A program made the translations under genes and the position numbers. Below are positions 24,847 through 33,159 of a DNA stretch of 36,399 bases, piece after piece (the first letter of the stretch is position 1; every line of letters begins with the position of its first letter). Origin of the DNA: Tannerella sp. oral taxon 808 (GTDB lineage Bacteria; Bacteroidota; Bacteroidia; Bacteroidales; Tannerellaceae). Location of the stretch: assembly GCA_002890585.1 (NCBI GenBank), contig MIQB01000015.1, positions 1-36,399 of the forward strand. Direction: 5' to 3'. A model generated the notes under the pieces. The model did no database searches, was not told where the DNA came from, and saw only the letters and a program-made list of their open reading frames with translations.

Positions 24847-25743
24847 TCACTCCATGATGCGCGACTCGAGCACCTGATCCATCGAGAAGTTTTCGATGCC
24901 GAGGTAATACTCCGCGCAGTCGATGAGCGCCTTCATGGGCACGAGGCCGATCACTTCGGCGCCGACCACGCTCACGCCGTAGCGCTGGGCCTCCATGCGC
25001 ACCATCTCGTGGGCACGGTAGACGGCCGTCCGCGTGAAATCGGTCAGGTTCATCGACACCTGCACGATGCCGCGGTCCTTCAGCTCCACGCCCATGGCCT
25101 TGCAGAAGCGCAGGCCGCCGCCGATGAAGCGCACTTTCTTGGCGATGGCGTCGGCGATGCTGAGGTCGGCCATGTTGAGGTTCACGTTGTAGGCCACGAG
25201 CGGCATGCGCGCGCCGATGGCCACGGTGCCGGCCGTCGGGTGACGCTCAGCGGGGCCGAAGTCGGGCTTCCACTCGGGCTGCTTGATCTTCTCGGCCATG
25301 CCCTCAAACTCGCCCTTGCGGATGGCGGAGAGGTTCTCGCGGTGCGGCGCCGTGGCCGACTTCTCATACAGGAAGACGGGCACGCCGTAGCGCTCAGCCA
25401 CCTGCGCGGCTACCTCTTTGGAGAGGGCAACGGCCTCATCGGCCGTCGTGTTCTTGATCGGAATAAACGGCACCACGTCGACAGCGCCCATGCGCGGGTG
25501 CTGCCCCGAGTGCTTGTTCAGGTCGATCAGCTGGACGGCCTTGCCGATAGACTCGAGCACAGCATCGCGCAGCGGCTCCGGCTCACCGACTACGGTCACG
25601 ACGAGGCGGTTGTGATCCTCATCGTTGCTGTAGTCCAGCAGTTTCACATTGTCCTTACCGCGGAAGCAATCCACGATCTTCTCGATTTTCTCTTTGTCGC
25701 GTCCCTCGCTGAAGTTGGGGACGCACTCCATGATTTTGTTCAT
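24847..25743 (-). CDS. ftcD: Glutamate formimidoyltransferase
   Basis: Transfers the formimidoyl group of N-formimidoyl-glutamate to tetrahydrofolate, giving glutamate and 5-formimidoyl-THF, the substrate of FchA. The 298-residue product is the transferase part only, beginning MNKIMECVPNFSEGRDKEKI, the family hallmark. Other typical segments are SGQHPRMGAVDVVPFIPI (near residues 78-95), containing a conserved active-site histidine, and QVSMNLTDFTRT. The cyclodeaminase is a separate gene (fchA) here. It lies on the same strand as hutI and fchA but is separated from them by repeat array 4. It is downstream of the toxin-antitoxin pair. Confidence 0.95.
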   Translation of the reverse strand: MNKIMECVPNFSEGRDKEKIEKIVDCFRGKDNVKLLDYSNDEDHNRLVVTVVGEPEPLRDAVLESIGKAVQLIDLNKHSGQHPRMGAVDVVPFIPIKNTTADEAVALSKEVAAQVAERYGVPVFLYEKSATAPHRENLSAIRKGEFEGMAEKIKQPEWKPDFGPAERHPTAGTVAIGARMPLVAYNVNLNMADLSIADAIAKKVRFIGGGLRFCKAMGVELKDRGIVQVSMNLTDFTRTAVYRAHEMVRMEAQRYGVSVVGAEVIGLVPMKALIDCAEYYLGIENFSMDQVLESRIME

Positions 25744-25803
25744 TTCAAATGGGGGTATAATTAAATGTGCGTGTTTGATTCTTGGGGGTGAATGTTCTTC
25801 TAC

Positions 25804-26154
25804 TTAATGAGCCTCCAACCATGTTTTCACTTCCTTATCAAGCTCCGGCAAGTATTTGATCACAATCAACCAAAGAATATCCGCGGAAACGCTGTCGTAT
25901 CCGTGGATGATTCGATTTCTAGTGTCCACAATCTTGCGTGCATCCTTTATCGGAAATGTGGGATCGGATTTTAATATGCGACTCATGGCTTCACCGATGA
26001 TCTCAATATTGCGCTCAACGGCCTTTCGTGTCTTCAAGTCTTTTTGGAACTCGAAGAAATTCCGTTCCTGCGGGAGAAAACTGTCGATTTCGGTAATGGC
26101 AAGCTCGATGTCAGTTAAACAGACTTTTATATCAAATGGCTTATTGCTTTGCAT
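25804..26154 (-). CDS. hepT: HepT-like toxin (HEPN ribonuclease, DUF86)
   Basis: Small HEPN-domain protein of 116 residues. The catalytic RX4HXY motif is intact: Arg79, His84 and Tyr86 in RNRIIHGY. HepT toxins cleave RNA, and in the studied MntA-HepT system they are silenced when the antitoxin adds AMP groups to the motif tyrosine. The gene overlaps the mntA stop by 14 bases on the same strand, the standard arrangement. Its base composition is more AT-rich than the hut genes around it, consistent with transfer. It ends 60 bases before ftcD. Confidence 0.9.
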   Translation of the reverse strand: MQSNKPFDIKVCLTDIELAITEIDSFLPQERNFFEFQKDLKTRKAVERNIEIIGEAMSRILKSDPTFPIKDARKIVDTRNRIIHGYDSVSADILWLIVIKYLPELDKEVKTWLEAH

Positions 26155-26446
26155 AGATCAGCTGCTTTGATTCATCGATATGTTTTCTCATCTGCGCGTT
26201 GCGGAGCGCCTTGTTTTCGAGCAGATCGACAGGCCGGCCGAAAAGGTCGGAGAGGCCAAACTTCAGATTGAAATAATTGTCGGCATACTCCAGCGGCGAT
26301 TCGTCGGCGATATCCACGATCAAATCCACATCGCTTTCATCGTTGAAGCGGTCGGTAAGCACCGAGCCGAAGGCAAACAACCGCTCGACGCTGTATCGGC
26401 GGCAGAGGTCGGCTATCTGTGCGTTGTATTGGCTGAGGAAGTTCAT
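26141..26446 (-). CDS. mntA: MntA-like antitoxin (minimal nucleotidyltransferase)
   Basis: Minimal nucleotidyltransferase of 101 residues. The fold signature GSX10DXD is complete: Gly27-Ser28 and Asp39-Val-Asp41 in FGSVLTDRFNDESDVDLIVD. In characterised pairs this enzyme AMPylates and thereby inactivates HepT. The third carboxylate is probably in RPVDLLE. It precedes and overlaps hepT. The module interrupts the hut gene run between ftcD and the ClbS-like gene. Confidence 0.9.
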   Translation of the reverse strand: MNFLSQYNAQIADLCRRYSVERLFAFGSVLTDRFNDESDVDLIVDIADESPLEYADNYFNLKFGLSDLFGRPVDLLENKALRNAQMRKHIDESKQLIYAKQ

Positions 26447-26458
26447 GCGGGGAACGCT

Positions 26459-26998
26459 TCAGACTTTGCTCGTTTTGATGTGCAACTTGATCTTCTTCAT
26501 CGCCCAATCGTAGTGGCTCGAAGTGGCCGAAATACAATAGGCGCCGAGTGTCGATGTGCCCGTCCAATCGAACGTGCCCTTGGCAAATAGTTCGTCGTTG
26601 GTGAAAGCCTCGATCAGTGTCATAATCTCCCGGTGACTTTCTTTTAACCGCGCCTTTGCATCCGTCAACGGTGTCTGCTGGTGTTTCTTCCAAAACTCCA
26701 CATTCATCGCCGGGTACGTCTTCCAGTTGTACGGCGCGGGTAGGAACGATCGACGCTCGCCGCTACGGTTCGCGTTGATCCAATCGAGCAACAGTCGATG
26801 CCACTCATAAAGATGGACAAGCACGTCGCGCAGGTTCTTATCCCTGCCCCAATGCGCCTCCTTACCTGCTGTAGCCATTTCGTCGGCAAACGTGGCCTGC
26901 TGTTGGTCGTCACTCATCCCGTCGATGAGTTTCCACATCTTCTCAAACTGCCCGTTGGCAGTAAGGATTAAATCCGTTTTTGTTGTTGGTCGTGCCAT
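26459..26998 (-). CDS. ClbS/DfsB family four-helix-bundle protein
   Basis: Protein of 179 residues matching the ClbS/DfsB (DUF1706) family: KTDLILTANGQFEKMWKLIDGM at the start, DKNLRDVLVHLYEWHRLLLDWI in the middle and TSTLGAYCISATSSHYDWAMKKIK at the end. The fold is a DinB-like helical bundle. ClbS itself is a hydrolase that protects producers from colibactin; most relatives are uncharacterised and none of the colibactin genes is here. It precedes mntA by 12 bases and follows the DUF6624-like gene by 15 bases, all on the minus strand. Confidence 0.85.
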   Translation of the reverse strand: MARPTTKTDLILTANGQFEKMWKLIDGMSDDQQQATFADEMATAGKEAHWGRDKNLRDVLVHLYEWHRLLLDWINANRSGERRSFLPAPYNWKTYPAMNVEFWKKHQQTPLTDAKARLKESHREIMTLIEAFTNDELFAKGTFDWTGTSTLGAYCISATSSHYDWAMKKIKLHIKTSKV

Positions 26999-27013
26999 GA
27001 AATCAATAAAAAT

Positions 27014-27988
27014 TCATTTGCTGCGCGAACGTTTGTAGTACTCCCAGATCTTGGGCAGATCCTTCTTGTATTGCACCGGATCCCAGTGGGCGTTCATCGA
27101 CTCGACGTATTCGGCAAGAGGCTCCATGCCCATCGCCGCGCGACGTTCGTCTACATGATCCACGTCCTCGATCGGGATCACGAAGAAGAACGTGTCACCA
27201 TCATCCGTTTTCGCGCGATACGTCTGCGTGCCGTAGACCTGCTCGCGACCCTCGTGCATGCGAATACGATCGACGAGGTAAGCGTAGTGCATCGGATCCG
27301 TCCGCCGCTCATCGACGGCTTTTTTCAGCATCGGCAGGTAGCGGACGGCCACCTCCGGCCTTTGGTCGGCGTGCTGAATACAAAGCCACAATGTCAGGTC
27401 AGCGGAATAACCTAAGACGTCTCGCCCTGGCCATCGGCCGAATGAATCGATGATCTGCGTAGCCCGCAGCGTGTTTTGTTCGTCAATAAGTAGGATCTCG
27501 TTGCGGACCTTATCCCAAATGCTGTCGGGTGTTTCCTTCGGTTGATTGAGATATAAGATGCGGGCACCCTGATCAACGCGTTGCATCCGCCAGATCTCGT
27601 CGCGCAAGGCGGCGTGGGGAGCGGACTTTACGGAGTCGATCCATCGATCATACTTCCCTCGGAGCGAGGTGCCCCGGAGGAAGTGATGGTACGACGAATC
27701 CGATAGGTAGTAATAGGCTTCGATGTCCGATTCAGGATCGGTCGTCAGGCTGTCTAAAGCGGCCTGCACAGCCGACAGATCACCCCGCCGAATGGCGCTG
27801 TCCATACTGACATCCGAGGTCTCGGCGATGTATCGCATGAAAAGTTGGGGGTAGGTCTGCCGAAATGCAACGCTGTCACCGGCCTTTAGATGTTCAATAC
27901 ATCGGCCAACGAGTTCCGCAACGGACTGCGCGCCTGCCGTACTGTAGACTGTAAGAAGGGTGAGGACTATCGTGCAAAGCCGCTTCAT
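27014..27988 (-). CDS. Exported DUF6624-like protein
   Basis: Protein of 324 residues with a signal peptide (LCTIVLTLLTVYSTAGA, cleavage likely before QS). The C-terminal half carries the pattern I associate with DUF6624: LRDEIWRMQRVDQGAR, later IDSFGRWPGRDVLGYSADLTLWLCIQHAD, and YAYLVDRIRMHEGREQVYGTQ. Function is unknown. It starts 12 bases downstream of the hutU stop and is followed 15 bases later by the ClbS-like gene, so it probably rides on the hutU transcript. The family assignment is from memory. Confidence 0.7.
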   Translation of the reverse strand: MKRLCTIVLTLLTVYSTAGAQSVAELVGRCIEHLKAGDSVAFRQTYPQLFMRYIAETSDVSMDSAIRRGDLSAVQAALDSLTTDPESDIEAYYYLSDSSYHHFLRGTSLRGKYDRWIDSVKSAPHAALRDEIWRMQRVDQGARILYLNQPKETPDSIWDKVRNEILLIDEQNTLRATQIIDSFGRWPGRDVLGYSADLTLWLCIQHADQRPEVAVRYLPMLKKAVDERRTDPMHYAYLVDRIRMHEGREQVYGTQTYRAKTDDGDTFFFVIPIEDVDHVDERRAAMGMEPLAEYVESMNAHWDPVQYKKDLPKIWEYYKRSRSK

Positions 27989-28000
27989 CGTATCAGCGCC

Positions 28001-29986
28001 TTACGCCTTCATGGCCTGTGCTATGATCTGATCATCGGCCACGAAGGGCTCGGTGATTTGGTAGCCATCGGCGTGGGCGTGGTTGAACTCGCGGACGGTG
28101 CTCATCGCGTTCGGATTGCGGGCCCACGAACGACGTGCTACGCCGCCCATCACGTCCCACAACATGGCCGAACGGAGGATGCGATCGACGCGCTCGCTGC
28201 CGTCGCAGACCATGCCGAAGCCGCCGTTGATGGCCTTGCCGATGCCTACACCGCCGCCGTTATGCAGCGCCACGAGGCTCATGCCGCGGGCACAGTTGCC
28301 GGCGAAGCATTGTACGGCCATGTCGGCCATCACGTTACTGCCGTCCTTGATGTTCGACGTCTCGCGGAAGGGCGAGTCTGTACCACTGACGTCGTGGTGG
28401 TCGCGGCCGAGCATGATCGGGCCTACCTCGCCACGGCGCACCATCTCGTTGAAGCGAAGGGCGATGTTCATCCGGCCTTCGGCGTCTTGATAGAGGATGC
28501 GCGCCTGGGTGCCGACCACAAGTTGGTTCTTCTCTGCATCGCGGATCCAGTTGTAGTTGTCCATGTCTTGCCCGCGACGGTTGGGGTCAATGCATTCCAT
28601 GGCCGCGTGATCCGTCTTGATCAGGTCCTCGTGTTTGCCGCTCAGGCAGACCCAACGGAAGGGTCCGTAACCATAGTCGAACAGCTCGGGGCCCATGATG
28701 TCTTCCACGTAGCTGGGCCAGATGAATCCGTCTTTTTCGTCTACCCCATTACGCGAAATCTCCTTCACGCCGGCATCGTAGATGGCCTTCATGAAGGAGT
28801 TTCCGTAATCGAAGAAGTAGGAGCCGCGAGCCACGAGCTTACGGATCACCTCGAAATGTCGGCGCAGCGACTGGTCAACGAGCTGGCGGAACGCTTCCGG
28901 CTCTTCGCGTAGCATGCGGGTGCGCTCCTCGAAGCTGATGCCGACGGGGCAATAGCCGCCCTCGTAAACGGCGTGGCAAGAGGTCTGGTCGGAGAGCAAC
29001 TCGATGAGGATGCCTTCGCGCTCGGCGTACTCAAGCAGGTCGACCACATTGCCATGATAGGCGATGGAGCAGGGCTCCCGCCGATCCATGGCCTCGCGGG
29101 CCATACGGAAGGCTTCGGCGATGCTCTCGGCGACGTGCCCCACCCAACCCTGACTGTGGCGTGTCTCGATACGCGAGGCGTCCACCTCGGCGATGATGGC
29201 CGTAGCACCGGCTATTTCGGCTGCCTTGGGCTGTGCGCCGCTCATACCGCCGAGACCGGAGGAGACGAAGAGATGGCCGCGCAGGTCGCCGTCTTGCGGC
29301 ACACCGAGCTTCATACGGCCGGCGTTGAGGAGCGTGTTGAACGTGCCGTGCACGATGCCCTGCGGCCCAATGTACATCCATCCGCCGGCCGTCATCTGCC
29401 CGTAGTTGGCCACGCCCATTTGCATGGCGATGTGCCAGTCGTGGAGGTTGTCAAACTGCCCGATCATCATGGCGTTGGTGATGATCACGCGCGGTGCTTC
29501 GGGGTGCGAGCGGAAGAGGCCGAGCGGGTGGCCAGACTCGATGACGAGTGTCTGATCCTGGGTCAGCTCTTCTAAGTAGCGCTTGATGAGGCGATACTGC
29601 ATCCAGTTCTGGCATACTTGACCCGTCTCACCATAGGTCACTAATTCGTACGGGTAGAGCGCGATGTCAAAGCAGAGGTTGTTGTCGATCATCACCTGAA
29701 AGGCCTTGCCCTCGATGCATTTGCCCTTGTAGGCGTCGATGGGTTTGGCCTTCAGGTCGCCGGCCGGGCGGAAGCGGTAGCCGTAGATGCGTCCGCGTGT
29801 GCGGAGCTCCTCCATGAACTCGGGGGCCATCTGGGCATGAAACTCGGTGGGGATGTAGCGCAAGGCGTTCTTCAGCGCAGTGGCTGTTTGCGCCGGGGTG
29901 AGGGTGTACCCGCGGTCGGGTGCGCGGCGGATCCCCGCCACAAAAGCGGGGTAGTCCGGCAGCGTGTTTCCAAGGAAAGTGTTCAT
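28001..29986 (-). CDS. hutU: Urocanate hydratase
   Basis: Second enzyme of histidine degradation: urocanate plus water to 4-imidazolone-5-propionate, using tightly bound NAD+. The 661-residue product is the long form of urocanase seen in Bacteroidetes and eukaryotes rather than the roughly 550-residue Pseudomonas type. Typical stretches are QMGVANYGQMTAGGWMYIGPQG, FVSSGLGGMSGAQPKAAEIAG (NAD-binding region), SDQTSCHAVYEGGYCPVG and DYGYGPFRWVCLSGKHEDL. It is the first gene of the minus-strand cluster, so its upstream gap (holding repeat array 5) should contain the cluster promoter. A TACATTGC box lies about 55 bases before the ATG on the minus strand and only partly matches TAnnTTTG. Confidence 0.96.
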   Translation of the reverse strand: MNTFLGNTLPDYPAFVAGIRRAPDRGYTLTPAQTATALKNALRYIPTEFHAQMAPEFMEELRTRGRIYGYRFRPAGDLKAKPIDAYKGKCIEGKAFQVMIDNNLCFDIALYPYELVTYGETGQVCQNWMQYRLIKRYLEELTQDQTLVIESGHPLGLFRSHPEAPRVIITNAMMIGQFDNLHDWHIAMQMGVANYGQMTAGGWMYIGPQGIVHGTFNTLLNAGRMKLGVPQDGDLRGHLFVSSGLGGMSGAQPKAAEIAGATAIIAEVDASRIETRHSQGWVGHVAESIAEAFRMAREAMDRREPCSIAYHGNVVDLLEYAEREGILIELLSDQTSCHAVYEGGYCPVGISFEERTRMLREEPEAFRQLVDQSLRRHFEVIRKLVARGSYFFDYGNSFMKAIYDAGVKEISRNGVDEKDGFIWPSYVEDIMGPELFDYGYGPFRWVCLSGKHEDLIKTDHAAMECIDPNRRGQDMDNYNWIRDAEKNQLVVGTQARILYQDAEGRMNIALRFNEMVRRGEVGPIMLGRDHHDVSGTDSPFRETSNIKDGSNVMADMAVQCFAGNCARGMSLVALHNGGGVGIGKAINGGFGMVCDGSERVDRILRSAMLWDVMGGVARRSWARNPNAMSTVREFNHAHADGYQITEPFVADDQIIAQAMKA

Positions 29987-30173
29987 AAATCGTTTGTGTT
30001 ATGGTGTGTACGTTTTTCTGTTCGGGGGCGCAATGTAGATCAAAAAAGTGCGGAGAAAGGGGGCGCTGTCGAGTGCGTCTGGCTGGCAGGTGATTTGTCT
30101 TGATAAACAGCCCAAAGAATGGTCCTCTCGGCTCCTATTTTCGTCTTATAACAAGCCGCACGGGTCTTTCTTG

Positions 30174-30590
30174 AGGGCTTCCACCCGTCGGGAGGAGCGA
30201 ATCAGAAACGGATTAATAACCACAAGCACATCGGAGTTATTAATCAGAAACGGATTAAGGGCTTTCATCCATCGGGAGGAGCGAATCAGAAACGGATTAA
30301 TAACCACAAGTACATCGGAGTTATTAATCAGAAACGGATTAATAACCATAAGCACATCGGAGTTATTAATCAGAAACGGATTAATAACCACAAGTGCATC
30401 GGAGTTATTAATCAGAAACGGATTCATAACCACAAGCGCATCGGAGTTATTAATCAGAAACGGATTCATAACCATAAGCGCATCGGAGTTATTAATCAGA
30501 AACGGATTAAGGGCCTCCACCTGTCGGAAGTAGGTAATCAGAAACGGTGAGGGCTTCCCCCGTCGGGAGGAGGCAGTCCGAAACGGATCA
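30174..30590. repeat. Array 5: about ten 42-bp units with perfect hairpins
   Basis: The word CAGAAACGG recurs at 30203, 30245, 30287, 30329, 30371, 30413, 30455, 30497 and 30539, exactly 42 apart each time; a diverged copy follows at about 30578. Most units contain GTTATTAATC-AGAAACG-GATTAATAAC, a perfect 10-bp inverted repeat with a 7-base loop (for example 30320-30346). Because 42 is a multiple of three, frames on both strands stay open with 14-residue repeats. The remaining 29987-30173 and 30591-30744 hold no gene that I can support; 30690-30716 is a small hairpin (CCTCGGA/TCCGAGG). Confidence 0.9.
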
Positions 30591-30744
30591 TCGCGGAGCC
30601 CAGACAGATCAGCAGGGGCATAAAACAACGCTCCGGACAATCCGGCTTAAGGGTGGGCTTAAGCGAAATGGATCATCCGGAGACGTCTACCTCGGAGGGG
30701 GGAGGGGGATCCGAGGATTTGTTGTTGGAATGAGGGTTTTATTG

Positions 30745-30815
30745 TTGTCTCAAGAGGATTCGAACCTCTACAAACAGAACCAAAACCTGTTGTGCTACCA
30801 TTACACCATGAGACA
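30745..30815 (-). tRNA. tRNA-Gln (anticodon UUG)
   Basis: On the minus strand the acceptor stem TGTCTCA pairs with TGAGACA, followed by discriminator A. The D-arm carries GGTGTAATGGTAGCA. The anticodon arm is ACAGG-TTTTGGT-TCTGT with anticodon TTG at positions 34-36. The T-arm is AGAGG-TTCGAAT-CCTCT. CCA is not encoded. It lies 60 bases downstream of tyrS on the same strand and may be co-transcribed with it. Confidence 0.95.
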
Positions 30816-30875
30816 TGATTGCGCGTTGACGCCGCAAATGTATTCACAGGCGCCAATCTCGCAACCCTCACACCA

Positions 30876-32168
30876 CTATTTTGCGATCAGGAGGTAATAA
30901 TTCTTCTTCCCGCGCTGCACGAGCAGGTACTTCCCATTCAGCAGTGCATCCGTGCCGACCAGCGCCTCGGGCTCGGTCAGCTTCTCCTTGTTGAGGCTCA
31001 CGCCGCCATTCTGCACCAGCTTGCGCATCTCGCCCTTCGAGGCGAAGACGGCGGCGTGCACCGTGCAGAGGTCGACGGCTTTGATGCCGGCCGAGAGCGC
31101 GTCGCGAGAGATCTCGAATTGCGGCACACCCTCGAAGACGGCCAGCAGCGTCGGCTCATCGAGCCGGCGGAGCGTGTCGGAGGTGGCATTGCCGAAGAGG
31201 ATGTTGGAGGCCTCGACGGCCGTCTCATACTCCGCCGCGGAGTGCACCATAGTGGTGATCTCCTTGGCCAAACGTTTCTGAAGCGGGCGCAGGTGAGGCG
31301 CGTCGGCCTGCTCCTGCTCGAGGGACGCGATCTCGTCGCGGGTGAGGGAGGTGAAGATCTTGATGTACTTCGCCGCGTCGGCATCGCTGACGTTGAGCCA
31401 GAACTGGTAGAAGGCATAGGGCGAGGTGTAGCGCGGATCGAGCCAGACGTTGCCCTTCTCGGTCTTGCCAAACTTGCCGCCGTCGGCCTTGGTGATCAGG
31501 GGGCAGGTCAGGGCGTAAGCCTCGCCGCCGAGCTCGCGTCGGATCAGCTCCGTGCCCGTGGTGATGTTGCCCCACTGGTCGCTGCCGCCCATCTGCAAGC
31601 GGCAATTCTCGTGCTGATAGAGGTACATGAAGTCGTAGCCCTGGAGCAGCTGGTAGGAGAATTCGGTGAACGACATGCCCACGTTCGAGTCGGCGCTGAG
31701 GCGCTTCTTGACGGAGTCCTTGGCCATCATGTAATTCACGGTGATGTGCTTGCCGATGTCGCGGATGAAGTTGAGGAAGGTGTAATCCTTCATCCAGTCG
31801 TAATTGTTGACCAGTTTGGCGGCGTTGGGCGCGTCGGAGTCGAAGTCGAGGAACTTACCCAGCTGACGTTTAATGCTCTCTTGGTTATGTCGGAGGGTGG
31901 ACTCGTCGAGTAGGTTGCGTTCGGCGGACTTCATCGAGGGATCGCCGATCATGCCCGTAGCGCCGCCAATGAGGGCGATGGGCCGGTGGCCAGCGCGTTG
32001 GAAGTGGCGGAGCATCATCACGCCGACTAAGTGACCGATATGCAGTGAGTCGGCCGTGGGATCAATACCGACGTATGCCGAGGTCATGCCTTGTTGCAAA
32101 CATTCTTCCGTTCCGGGCATCATGTCGTGGATCATGCCCCTCCATTTCAGTTCTTCTATAAAATTCAT
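30876..32168 (-). CDS. tyrS: Tyrosyl-tRNA synthetase
   Basis: Class I aminoacyl-tRNA synthetase for tyrosine, 430 residues, the usual TyrRS length. HIGH is at 43-46 (DPTADSLHIGHLVGV). The KMSKS loop is the KFGKT variant in ITKADGGKFGKTEKGNVWL. The tyrosine-binding motif YQLLQGYDFMYLY and QMGGSDQWGNI are present. An S4 RNA-binding domain ends the protein (GEMRKLVQNGGVSLN). A TATTTTTG box on the minus strand is 37 bases upstream. tRNA-Gln follows. Confidence 0.97.
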   Translation of the reverse strand: MNFIEELKWRGMIHDMMPGTEECLQQGMTSAYVGIDPTADSLHIGHLVGVMMLRHFQRAGHRPIALIGGATGMIGDPSMKSAERNLLDESTLRHNQESIKRQLGKFLDFDSDAPNAAKLVNNYDWMKDYTFLNFIRDIGKHITVNYMMAKDSVKKRLSADSNVGMSFTEFSYQLLQGYDFMYLYQHENCRLQMGGSDQWGNITTGTELIRRELGGEAYALTCPLITKADGGKFGKTEKGNVWLDPRYTSPYAFYQFWLNVSDADAAKYIKIFTSLTRDEIASLEQEQADAPHLRPLQKRLAKEITTMVHSAAEYETAVEASNILFGNATSDTLRRLDEPTLLAVFEGVPQFEISRDALSAGIKAVDLCTVHAAVFASKGEMRKLVQNGGVSLNKEKLTEPEALVGTDALLNGKYLLVQRGKKNYYLLIAK

Positions 32169-32204
32169 CGTTTACGGGTTATGTGTTATGATTCAAAACG
32201 GCGC

Positions 32205-32212
32205 CAAAAATA
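32205..32212 (-). promoter_or_regulatory. Possible -7 box for tyrS
   Basis: Minus-strand TATTTTTG matches TAnnTTTG exactly, 37 bases before the tyrS ATG in a 91-base gap. The -33 element is not convincing. Confidence 0.4.
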
Positions 32213-32259
32213 GAGGGATTAGGGGGTGGAGCTTCCCCCTATACCTTTATATATAGCGC

Positions 32260-33156
32260 TTAGTAGGACGCGGCTTTCACTCCGAGATAGTATTCGGAGC
32301 GTTCCTCATCCCACCCGAGGCGTTGCGCCTTGGCCGTGCCATCATCGGGATAGGGGTTCCGGAGTTCACCTTTATAGTAATGGCAATGCGGCAAGACGGG
32401 GAGCAGGCGGAAGGGCAAGTGGATGTCCATGTAACGCCGGAAGTGTCCCTCTTTTCGGCCGACAGCGGGGTGATGCTGGTAGGCGATGTATGGCAGGGCC
32501 TCGTACCCTTTGAAGTATGCCTCCCATTCCTGCTCCGTGAACATGGCCCACAGCCGCTCGAAGCGCTGCTCATGTGCCCAGATGTTATGCCGGACGGTGT
32601 GCAGCGCGTGCGGATTGGCTGATTCGCCTTTGTAGAAGCGGTAATAGGGTTCGAGGTGACGATGCTCGCCCGTGGGCGGCATGGGCAGCACCCAATCCTT
32701 GTCGTTCATGCCCACGCACGGGAGGCAGCCTTTTTCGCGGCAATCCATATAGCTCTCGTAGCCGATGGGGAAGGCGCCGCGGTGCGCCAGCCAGACGACT
32801 TTCCGGAACCAAAAGACATACTCCGGATCCTTCCCCTTACCGGCTTGCAGTAGCTCCGGGTAGTAAGTCGCAAAGGCGTTGGCCAGCGCTTCCGGCGATA
32901 TGCCACAGCAACGACTTCCCACAGAACTGTACCAAAGCAGATGCTTCTGAAACGTCTCGGAGTGATATTCAAAGTATCCCGTCCAATCCACATCCTCCTT
33001 GCGCAGGATATGCACACGATAGGCGACTCCGTTCGGCGACACGTAGCCAAAGAAGCGGAGGCGTTCATAGCCGCGCTTGTGCAGCTCTTCGACGAGCAGC
33101 ACCACATCCTTTGCACCTAAATGGTACGGAAGTTTTTGCTCTTCAATCTCCATCAT
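32260..33156 (-). CDS. Unrecognised 298-residue cytoplasmic protein with a cysteine cluster
   Basis: I do not recognise the family. The protein has no signal peptide or membrane segment and is unusually rich in aromatic residues and histidine. Cysteines fall at 83-84 (SRCCG) and at 139, 144 and 147 (DCREKGCLPC, a Cx4Cx2C pattern), which could bind metal. Other striking stretches are WLAHRGAFPIGYESYMD, PPTGEHRHLEPYYRFYKG and LPVLPHCHYYKGELRNPYP. The start may be either of the first two codons (both ATG). It begins three bases after the HAD-thioesterase stop on the same strand, so it is almost certainly co-transcribed with it. Confidence 0.75.
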   Translation of the reverse strand: MMEIEEQKLPYHLGAKDVVLLVEELHKRGYERLRFFGYVSPNGVAYRVHILRKEDVDWTGYFEYHSETFQKHLLWYSSVGSRCCGISPEALANAFATYYPELLQAGKGKDPEYVFWFRKVVWLAHRGAFPIGYESYMDCREKGCLPCVGMNDKDWVLPMPPTGEHRHLEPYYRFYKGESANPHALHTVRHNIWAHEQRFERLWAMFTEQEWEAYFKGYEALPYIAYQHHPAVGRKEGHFRRYMDIHLPFRLLPVLPHCHYYKGELRNPYPDDGTAKAQRLGWDEERSEYYLGVKAASY

Positions 33157-33159
33157 GGC

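Noticed and set aside
30048..30640. Genes on either strand made of 14-residue repeats
   Set aside because: Both frames are open only because the unit length is 42; there is no start context, and the flanking non-repeat parts do not look like protein. Kept as an open question in the findings, not as a gene.
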